DNA of 64,000 bases, taken from NCBI GenBank assembly GCA_965204705.1, contig OZ242006.1, positions 806,001 to 870,000 of the forward strand, written 5' to 3'. Below are positions 57,884-64,000 of this stretch, one piece after another (positions within the stretch are counted from its first letter, which is position 1; each line of letters begins with the position of its first letter). Source of the DNA: Bin5 sp965204705. GTDB lineage: Bacteria; Chloroflexota; Anaerolineae; Caldilineales; Caldilineaceae. The translations under genes were made by a program, and so were the position numbers. The notes under the pieces were generated by a model, which saw nothing but the letters and a program-made list of their open reading frames with translations, was not told the DNA's origin and made no database searches.

Positions 57884-58870
57884 ATGTTTCAGTTTCTTCT
57901 TCGCCGCCTGCTCTACATGATCCCGACACTGATCGCGATCTCGATCGTCGCCTTCGTCATCATTCAACTGCCGCCGGGCGACTTCCTCACCACCATGGTG
58001 GCCTCGATGGCCGCGCAAGGCGAAGACGTGGATTCGACCGCGCTGCAGGCGCTGAAAGATCAATACGGGCTAGGACAACCTGTCCATGTCCAATATCTGA
58101 AATGGATGCAGGGGATCCTTCTCAGGGGCGATTTTGGTGACTCCTTCGGCTGGAACAAAGCCGTCTCGGACCTGGTGTGGAGCCGCCTGGCATTGACCTT
58201 TGTCCTGTCTCTGGCCAGCCTGCTCTTCGTCTGGGTCGTGGCATTCCCTATCGGTATCTATTCTGCCGTCAAGCAATATTCTGTCGGCGACTATGTCGCT
58301 ACATTTTTGGGATTTCTTGGCCTGGCCATACCCAACTTCCTGTTGGCGCTCATTCTGATGTACATCGCCTTCAAGTTCTTCAATCAGAGCGTCGGCGGGC
58401 TCTTTTCACCCGAATACCAGGAAGCGGCCTGGAGTTGGGGCAAAGTGGCCGACCTCTTCGCCCACCTGTGGGTGCCGGTGGTCATCATCGGAACCGCGGG
58501 CACTGCCAGCCTGATTCGCATCATGCGCGCCAATCTGCTCGACGAGCTGCGTAAACCCTACGTGGTGACTGCCCGCGCCAAGGGCCTGCCGGAATGGAGG
58601 CTGCTGTTCAAATACCCTGTCCGCGTCGCCCTCAATCCATTCGTCAGTACCGTTGGCTGGGTCCTGCCGACACTTGTATCGGGCGCTGCGATCGTCTCCA
58701 TCGTCCTGAGCTTGCCCACCACAGGCCCCCTGCTGATTCGCGCACTCCAGCAGCAGGATATGTACCTGGCGGCTAGCTTTATCATGTTGCTGAGCATCCT
58801 CACCGTGATCGGTACTTTGGTGTCCGATCTGCTGCTCGCCTGGCTGGATCCCCGCATACGCATGGAGTAG
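57884..58870 (+). CDS. oppB: Oligopeptide-type ABC transporter permease (OppB/DppB family)
   Basis: 328 residues with six helices. FLLRRLLYMIPTLIAISIVA starts the protein, QLPPGDFLTTMVASMAAQGE follows, and the coupling loop is VTARAKGLPEWRLLFKYPVR. It lines up along its whole length with the permease at 47639. The last codons before the TAG lie in the first unit of a 21-bp triple repeat. It is 83 bp downstream of the binding-protein gene. Confidence 0.93.
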   Translation: MFQFLLRRLLYMIPTLIAISIVAFVIIQLPPGDFLTTMVASMAAQGEDVDSTALQALKDQYGLGQPVHVQYLKWMQGILLRGDFGDSFGWNKAVSDLVWSRLALTFVLSLASLLFVWVVAFPIGIYSAVKQYSVGDYVATFLGFLGLAIPNFLLALILMYIAFKFFNQSVGGLFSPEYQEAAWSWGKVADLFAHLWVPVVIIGTAGTASLIRIMRANLLDELRKPYVVTARAKGLPEWRLLFKYPVRVALNPFVSTVGWVLPTLVSGAAIVSIVLSLPTTGPLLIRALQQQDMYLAASFIMLLSILTVIGTLVSDLLLAWLDPRIRME

Positions 58871-58926
58871 TCCCGGGAGTATGAGGAGTAGTCCCGGGAG
58901 TATGAGGAGTAGTCCCGGGAGTATGA
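58864..58926 (+). repeat. 21-bp tandem triplication between oppB and oppC
   Basis: Three identical 21-bp units (58864-58884, 58885-58905, 58906-58926), each containing GGAGTAGTCCCGGGAGTATGA. The first unit overlaps the oppB stop (TAG). Every unit carries the palindrome TCCCGGGA, a GGAG that could act as a ribosome-binding site and an in-frame TAG. Confidence 0.95.
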
Positions 58927-58942
58927 GAAGAGGGAAGGCTTT

Positions 58943-60106
58943 ATGGCCGTAACTGATGCAAAGACACTGCCCCCAGAGACCGTCTCACCGGGAGCAGCCG
59001 AGGCAGAATTGGAGAGCAGTGTCTCCGTTGCCTCGCAATGGCAACTGATGTGGTGGAAGTTCCGCAAACATCGTCTGGCGATGGCGGGCGGGATCGTGAC
59101 GCTGATCATCTATGCCATTGCCCTCTTTGTAGAGTTTCTCTCACCCTCAAGTCCCGGCGTCATCCGCGCAGACTACACATGGGCGCCTCCCCAGCGGCTG
59201 CATTTCCTGCGGCAGACCGATGACGGGATGCGTTGGGATCCCTACGTAAACGGCTATAAGGTCGAGATCGATCCCGAAGCGCTCAAGCGAACATTTGTCA
59301 TTGACGAGGAACAGGTCGTCGACATCGGCTTCTTCGTGCGCGGCGAACCCTACAAGATGTGGGGGCTCTGGGAGACCGACCTCCACCTCGTGGGCTCCAC
59401 CGATGTCGAGATCCCGGTCTACTTCCTCGGCGCCGATCGCATGGGCCGCGACCTGTTGAGCAGCATGGTCTACGGCACCCGCATCTCAATGTCGATCGGC
59501 CTCCTGGGTGTCTTCCTTAGCTTCTTCCTCGGCATCTTGCTGGGAGGCATCTCCGGCTTTTTCGGAGGAACGACTGACAATCTGATCCAACGCATCATCG
59601 AATTCATCCGCTCGATTCCCACCATTCCGCTCTGGATGGGGCTGGCCGCAGCGCTGCCCACCGACTGGCCTCCCCTGCGCATCTACTTCGGCATCACCAT
59701 TATCCTTTCCTTCATCGGCTGGACAGGCCTGGCCCGCGTCGTGCGCGGCCGCTTCCTCTCCCTGCGCACCGAGGACTTCGTCATGGCCGCACGCCTCGAT
59801 GGCGCCAGCGAACTGACGACCATCTGGCGCCACATGGTCCCCTCCTTCTTTAGTCACATTATCGCTTCTCTCACACTTTCGATTCCGGGCATGATTCTCG
59901 CCGAAACGTCACTCAGCTTCCTCGGCCTCGGCCTGCGCCGCCCGGTCGTCAGCTGGGGCGTACTCTTGCAGGAAGCCCAAAACATCCGCTCAGTCGCCAC
60001 CGCACCCTGGCTGCTGATCCCAGGGTTGGCCGTACTCGTCGCCGTACTCGCACTCAACTTCCTCGGCGACGGCCTCCGCGACGCCGCCGACCCCTACAAC
60101 CGCTAA
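58943..60106 (+). CDS. oppC: Oligopeptide-type ABC transporter permease (OppC/DppC family)
   Basis: 387 residues, longer than typical OppC (about 300). After an acidic N-terminal leader comes the first helix (AGGIVTLIIYAIALFVEFLS), then an insertion of about 100 residues facing outward (YTWAPPQRLHFLRQTDDGMR, GYKVEIDPEALKRTFVIDEE, LVGSTDVEIPVYFLGADRMG) before the five remaining helices. The coupling loop is VMAARLDGASELTTIWRHMV. LGADRMGRDLLSSMVYGTRISMS is the usual family junction. GGAAGG precedes the ATG. Confidence 0.92.
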   Translation: MAVTDAKTLPPETVSPGAAEAELESSVSVASQWQLMWWKFRKHRLAMAGGIVTLIIYAIALFVEFLSPSSPGVIRADYTWAPPQRLHFLRQTDDGMRWDPYVNGYKVEIDPEALKRTFVIDEEQVVDIGFFVRGEPYKMWGLWETDLHLVGSTDVEIPVYFLGADRMGRDLLSSMVYGTRISMSIGLLGVFLSFFLGILLGGISGFFGGTTDNLIQRIIEFIRSIPTIPLWMGLAAALPTDWPPLRIYFGITIILSFIGWTGLARVVRGRFLSLRTEDFVMAARLDGASELTTIWRHMVPSFFSHIIASLTLSIPGMILAETSLSFLGLGLRRPVVSWGVLLQEAQNIRSVATAPWLLIPGLAVLVAVLALNFLGDGLRDAADPYNR

Positions 60107-60117
60107 CAGTTCCGAAA

Positions 60118-60146
60118 TTGACCACTGATCACTGACCACTGAAGTT
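60118..60146. repeat. Heptamer array abutting the oppD start
   Basis: TTGACCACTGATCACTGACC then ACTGAAGTTAA, ending 2 bases before the ATG. As at hyuB it occupies the ribosome-binding region. Confidence 0.85.
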
Positions 60147-60148
60147 AA

Positions 60149-61219
60149 ATGGAAACTCCCGTACTGATAGAAATTAAGAACCTCAAGACCCATTTCTTCC
60201 TTGACGAAGGCACAGTTCAAGCCGTCAACGGGGTCGACTTTACCATCCACCAGCACAAGACCCTCTGCGTGGTCGGAGAGAGCGGCTGCGGCAAGAGTGT
60301 CACCGCCCGCTCGATTCTGCAGATCGTCGACCAGCCCGGCCGCATCGTCGAGGGCGAGATCCTCTACCATCGTCCGGACCGTTTGGCCGGGACGAGTAGC
60401 AGTGGAGCGGTCCACAGCGGCAATGGCGCTAGCGGCAGTGAGACCACACAGATTATCGACCTTGCCGCTCTCGACCCCCGCGGCAGACAGATTCGAGAGA
60501 TCCGCGGCCAGGATATCTCGATGATTTTCCAGGAGCCGATGACCTCGCTCAGCCCCATCCATACCGTCGGCAACCAGATCACCGAAGCAATCAAGCTGCA
60601 TACCGATATGCTCGACGATGAGGCCGACGAGCATGCCATCGACCTGCTGCGCCGCGTCGGCATCCCCAGACCCGAAGAACGCTTGGACACCTATCCTTTC
60701 GAGCTCAGCGGCGGCATGCGCCAGCGCGTCATGATCGCAATGGCCCTCTCCTGCAACCCCGCCCTGCTGATCGCCGACGAACCCACCACCGCCGTTGACG
60801 TCACCACCCAGGCCCAGATTCTCGAGCTGCTCGAGGAGCTGCAGGATGAATTCGGTATGGCCATCATGCTCATCACCCACGACCTCGGCGTCGTCGCCGA
60901 AATGGCCGACGATGTCGTCGTAATGTATTTGGGGCAGGTTGCCGAACGCGGCGACGTGGACTCGATCTTCCACGACCCCAAACATCCTTACACACAGTCC
61001 CTTCTCAAATCGATTCCCCGCCTTGGTCTGAGCCGCAATATGCAACGGTTGGACTCAATTCGGGGCATGGTCCCAGATCCATACAACCGGCCAACCGGCT
61101 GCATGTTCGGGCCCCGCTGTGATCACTTCATGCCGGGCCGCTGCGACGCCGTCAACCCGCCTGCCATCCCACTGGGACCGGGGCGGGAGGTCCACTGTCT
61201 GTTGTACGAAGATGAATAG
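60149..61219 (+). CDS. oppD: Oligopeptide ABC transporter ATP-binding protein (OppD/DppD)
   Basis: 356 residues. Walker A GESGCGKSVTARS, FQEPMTSLSPIHTVG, signature LSGGMRQRVMIAMALSCNP, Walker B LLIADEPTTAVDVTTQAQ and H-loop ITHDLGVVAEMADD; the C-terminal oligopeptide region is HPYTQSLLKSIPRLG followed by TGCMFGPRCDHFMPGRC. An unusual low-complexity insertion of about 30 residues (GTSSSGAVHSGNGASGSETT) sits between the first strands of the RecA-like core. No Shine-Dalgarno is visible before the ATG because a heptamer array occupies that place. Confidence 0.93.
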   Translation: METPVLIEIKNLKTHFFLDEGTVQAVNGVDFTIHQHKTLCVVGESGCGKSVTARSILQIVDQPGRIVEGEILYHRPDRLAGTSSSGAVHSGNGASGSETTQIIDLAALDPRGRQIREIRGQDISMIFQEPMTSLSPIHTVGNQITEAIKLHTDMLDDEADEHAIDLLRRVGIPRPEERLDTYPFELSGGMRQRVMIAMALSCNPALLIADEPTTAVDVTTQAQILELLEELQDEFGMAIMLITHDLGVVAEMADDVVVMYLGQVAERGDVDSIFHDPKHPYTQSLLKSIPRLGLSRNMQRLDSIRGMVPDPYNRPTGCMFGPRCDHFMPGRCDAVNPPAIPLGPGREVHCLLYEDE

Positions 61220-61276
61220 GCGGATGGATACTAGCTCGCCTCGCCAAATGAACGCTATGATATTCCACATAAACCA

Positions 61277-62368
61277 ATGAGCGCATACACCACCAACGGT
61301 TCAGAGCATTCAACCCCGGCGAACGGCAGCGCAGCCCCGGACAATGTCCTGCTGGACGTCAGGAACCTGCAGAAGTGGTTTCCCATCACAGCCGGTTTCT
61401 TCCGGCGTACAGTCGGACATGTCAAAGCCGTCGATGATATCTCCTTCCACGTCTTGCAGGGCGAGACGCTCGGCCTGGTGGGAGAAAGCGGCTGCGGCAA
61501 GACAACCGCCGGCCGCTGCATCCTGCGCGCCTACGACCTCACCGGCGGCCAGGTCCTCTTCCAGGACCATGACGGAACGATGGTCGACCTCGGCCCCCTG
61601 ACCAACAACGAGATGAAGCCCTATCGCCAGCAGGTGCGCATGATCTTTCAGGACCCCTTCAACTCCCTGAATCCCCGCATGCCTGTCAGCGACATCGTTG
61701 GCGACCCCCTCAAAATCAACAAGGTCGCCGCAGGCAAGGATCTGGAGGACCGCGTCGCATCGCTGCTCGCCAGGGTCGGCCTGCGGCCCGAATACATGCG
61801 ACGCTACCCCCACGCCTTCAGCGGCGGCGAAAGACAGCGCATCGGCATCGCCCGCGCCCTCGCCCTTGACCCCCGCCTCGTCGTCGCCGACGAAGCCGTC
61901 TCCGCCCTCGATGTCTCGGTCCGCGCTCAGATCCTCAATCTGATCAAGGATCTACAGGAAGAATTCAACCTGACCTATCTCTTCGTTTCCCACGACCTCA
62001 GCGTGATCGAGTACATCTGTGACCGGGTCGTCGTCATGTACGTCGGCAAAATCGTCGAGGTCGCCGAAACCGAGGAGATCTTTGCCCAGCCGCTGCACCC
62101 CTATACCGAGGCACTGCTCTCCGCTGTGCCTAATCCCGACCCCCGTATGCGCCAGCAGAAAGCCCGCATCGTGCTCGAAGGTGATGTCGCCGACCCGGCC
62201 AACCCACCTAGCGGCTGTTACTTCCATCCCCGCTGCCGCTACGTGCAGGAGGAATGCAGCCAGGAAACGCCGGAGCTGCGCGAAATCGCGCCCGGTCACT
62301 TCGCCGCCTGCCACTTCTCCGAAGAGCTGACTCTCGCCGGCGTCACCGCAAGTGGAGAACTGGGATGA
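61277..62368 (+). CDS. oppF: Oligopeptide ABC transporter ATP-binding protein (OppF/DppF), copy 2
   Basis: 363 residues; LQKWFPITAGFFRRTVGHVK, Walker A GESGCGKTTAGRC, FQDPFNSLNPRMPV, signature FSGGERQRIGIARALALDP, Walker B LVVADEAVSALDVSVRAQ (DEA instead of the common DEP), and the C-terminal QPLHPYTEALLSAVPNPDP with GCYFHPRC. It is closely related to the copy at 52843. Its TGA overlaps the ATG of the following small membrane protein gene. Confidence 0.93.
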   Translation: MSAYTTNGSEHSTPANGSAAPDNVLLDVRNLQKWFPITAGFFRRTVGHVKAVDDISFHVLQGETLGLVGESGCGKTTAGRCILRAYDLTGGQVLFQDHDGTMVDLGPLTNNEMKPYRQQVRMIFQDPFNSLNPRMPVSDIVGDPLKINKVAAGKDLEDRVASLLARVGLRPEYMRRYPHAFSGGERQRIGIARALALDPRLVVADEAVSALDVSVRAQILNLIKDLQEEFNLTYLFVSHDLSVIEYICDRVVVMYVGKIVEVAETEEIFAQPLHPYTEALLSAVPNPDPRMRQQKARIVLEGDVADPANPPSGCYFHPRCRYVQEECSQETPELREIAPGHFAACHFSEELTLAGVTASGELG

Positions 62369-62742
62369 CCTCGATGCACGAACAGTTCGATGCCCAGTCC
62401 TCTTGGCTGCTCCGGGGGAAGTATGTAGTCTATTTCGTCAGTTGGGTCGCCTTTGTTGGCCTCACCTTCTATCTGCTGACCAGATTGCGCTTGAACATGC
62501 TCCTTCTGATTGAAGTTTTCGATGTCAATCGCTGGGCAAGGTCGGCAGTGCACAACTTCAGCTTTGTTATATTGGGCCTTGTTGGACTAAGCATGGTTAT
62601 CATTGTCGAAAACTATCTTCGAACAGCTGTAACGAAGAACCTCCTTCTGCGCCGCACCACAATTGCTCTCGGTTCCACACTCATTCTCTTGGCGGCTTCG
62701 CTTGCCCTTTATCGTGTTCTGTTTTATCTGTTGACGACATGA
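62365..62742 (+). CDS. Small membrane protein beside oppF, copy 2
   Basis: 125 residues, ATG overlapping the oppF stop (ATGA), so coupling is likely. Three hydrophobic segments (YVVYFVSWVAFVGLTFYLLT, FSFVILGLVGLSMVIIVENY, TIALGSTLILLAASLALYRV). The central part DVNRWARSAVHNFSFVILG and ENYLRT..TKNLLL corresponds to RVNPWHLRAYRVWSIFVLG and EGFLRRS..KGRLL in the protein at 54004. No known family; association with oppF in both loci suggests a transporter-linked role. Confidence 0.7.
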   Translation: MTSMHEQFDAQSSWLLRGKYVVYFVSWVAFVGLTFYLLTRLRLNMLLLIEVFDVNRWARSAVHNFSFVILGLVGLSMVIIVENYLRTAVTKNLLLRRTTIALGSTLILLAASLALYRVLFYLLTT

Positions 62743-62978
62743 ATTTCCTGCACCCGGCCAACTGTATACGCCGGAAGTAACACCGGAAGTTTCATCCATA
62801 AGTGAAGCAGGAGAAACGTTTGTAGTTTGCAATACCAGCGGGTATACTTCTGCACGCTGGAGAATCTTCCCGGCAGTCGGTTCATGAAGTGGCACGTCTG
62901 AATCATCGCCACGAATCCAAGCATACAGGCAACGAGTTGCAAACTTGCTTAGCCATTCCCACTCAAGGAGACAATTCC

Positions 62979-64000
62979 ATGAAAGGTCTGAAGCCTATCA
63001 AGTCTGAAGTTACGCGGCGCGACTTCGTTCGCCTGTCAGCGATGGCTGGCGCCGGCACTGTCCTTGTCGCCTGCGGCGCAGGCGGAGAACCCGCAGCAGA
63101 AGCCCCGATGGAAGAGGCGCCGGCCGAATCTGCCGCCGAAGCCGCTCCCGATTCAGGCTCAATGTACAATGAGGCCCCGCGGCTGGCAGAGATGGTCGCC
63201 AACGGCGAGTTGCCCCCCGTGGACGAACGCCTGCCCGCCACCCCGCTCGTACTGGAAGGCCTTGACGGCGTCGGCAACTACGGCGGCCTCTGGCGCGCCG
63301 GCCGCCGCGGCCAGGCCGATCACTTTGCAATCAATCAGGTCATCATTCGCGGTGCCTTGTCCGTCAACCAGGAACTGACCATCAATCCGATGGTTGCCGA
63401 GTCCTGGTCGGTCAGCGACGATGCCACCGAGTTCACCTTTAATCTGCGCGCAGGCATGAAGTGGTCCGACGGGGCGCCCTTCACCTCCGCCGATGTCAGG
63501 TTCTGGTACGACGAAGAAGTGCACAACGAGGAGCTGACCCCCGTCTTCCCGGCTTGGCTCACCAGCGTCGTGGACGGCGAAAACGTGCCCGCCGAGCTCA
63601 ATACGCCCGATGACACAACCGTCATCTTCAAATTCGCCAGCCCCAACGCGCTCTTCCACTACAGCGGCGGCATCCTTCTTTCCTTCCCTGTCCGCTCCGC
63701 CGAGTACATGAAACAGTTCCACCCCGACCATACCGACGACCCGGCCGCGCTGGACCAGATGATCGCCGACGCCGACCTGGAACTGTGGACCGATCTGTAT
63801 GTGGACAAGCGCAGCGGCCGCCACGAAAACCCCGAATCGCCGATGCTCTGGCCATGGACAGTCGGAACAGATTTCACCGAACCGCTTGTTACCGCAACAC
63901 GCAACCCCTACTTCTGGGCCGTGGACACCGACGGCAACCAGCTCCCCTACATCGACGACCTCACCTTCCGCCAGTTCACCGACCCGGACGTCTACGCACT
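62979..64000 (+). CDS. Family-5 ABC substrate-binding lipoprotein, Tat-exported (3' end beyond window)
   Basis: The first 340 codons are in the window; there is no stop before the right edge. AAGGAG lies 8 nt before the ATG. The Tat motif is TRRDFVRLSA, the lipobox Cys is in VLVACGAGGE, and the linker leads to the shared block APRLAEMVANGELPPVDERL. The SBP_bac_5 domain starts with ELTINPMVAESWSVSDDATE, LRAGMKWSDGAPFTSADVRF and TRNPYFWAVDTDGNQLPYID. It is closer to the protein at 48763 than to the one at 55770 in signal type. It is separated by 236 bp from the preceding operon and may start a further transport locus to the right. Confidence 0.92.
   Translation, partial: MKGLKPIKSEVTRRDFVRLSAMAGAGTVLVACGAGGEPAAEAPMEEAPAESAAEAAPDSGSMYNEAPRLAEMVANGELPPVDERLPATPLVLEGLDGVGNYGGLWRAGRRGQADHFAINQVIIRGALSVNQELTINPMVAESWSVSDDATEFTFNLRAGMKWSDGAPFTSADVRFWYDEEVHNEELTPVFPAWLTSVVDGENVPAELNTPDDTTVIFKFASPNALFHYSGGILLSFPVRSAEYMKQFHPDHTDDPAALDQMIADADLELWTDLYVDKRSGRHENPESPMLWPWTVGTDFTEPLVTATRNPYFWAVDTDGNQLPYIDDLTFRQFTDPDVYA

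Overview
The window is high-GC DNA with dense genes and long shadow reading frames on both strands. The gene content and the style of the lipoproteins (ABC substrate-binding proteins with Ala/Glu/Pro-rich linkers after the lipobox, several exported by Tat) look most like an uncultured Chloroflexota bacterium, perhaps Caldilineae-like. This is an inference from gene families, not from a marker gene. No rRNA, tRNA, CRISPR array or intact insertion sequence was recognised.

Layout. 0-1.5 kb: the end of a sugar-type ABC importer locus (ATPase and the start of a binding protein). 1.5-2.5 kb: repeat-rich spacer. 2.5-7.9 kb: clpS, a small molybdopterin-fold protein, and hydantoinase/oxoprolinase subunits hyuA and hyuB with a membrane protein between them. 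7.9-13 kb: an MFS transporter, two tandem RraA/HMG-aldolase-like genes, an amidohydrolase and a Rieske ferredoxin. 13-16.3 kb: AT-richer accessory segment with a ClpP-fold serine protease, a small coupled ORF, an XRE repressor with a probable leaderless promoter-operator, and an unknown protein. 16.2-24.1 kb: orphan Tat lipoprotein, a broken zinc-ribbon gene, an MFS transporter, DUF4926, the TldD/PmbA pair and an aldo/keto reductase. 24.4-30.4 kb: a seven-gene ABC-2 export operon with a GbsR/MarR regulator in its middle. 30.5-38 kb: Rieske oxygenase, AlaX-type editing protein, recF, M16 peptidase, flippase-like membrane protein and SWIM protein. 38.4-43.8 kb: a minus-strand operon of a DUF2089 regulator, a beta-repeat/SHOCT-like protein and an ABC-2 exporter. 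45-47.3 kb: Gfo/Idh/MocA oxidoreductase and an enolase-superfamily enzyme. 47.6-64 kb: two oligopeptide-type ABC systems, one incomplete and interrupted by a B12-binding radical SAM gene, one complete (SBP, oppB, oppC, oppD, oppF plus a small membrane protein), then a third binding protein cut by the window edge.

The catabolic genes (hydantoinase, RraA-like aldolases, amidohydrolase, Rieske proteins, dehydrogenase and enolase-superfamily enzyme) and the many importers fit a heterotroph that takes up peptides, sugars and cyclic amides or aromatic-derived acids.

The most unusual content is non-coding. There are about eleven short intergenic arrays of a degenerate heptamer (consensus CCACTGA), several touching start or stop codons. 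There are three copies of a double-hairpin repeat, two of them fused to a heptamer array. A family of hairpins keeps a CTTGT core while its stem sequence covaries. A tandem array of roughly 114 bp units lies upstream of a peptide-binding-protein gene. The most interesting coding locus is the DUF2089/SHOCT/beta-repeat/ABC operon, which resembles a cell-envelope stress module.
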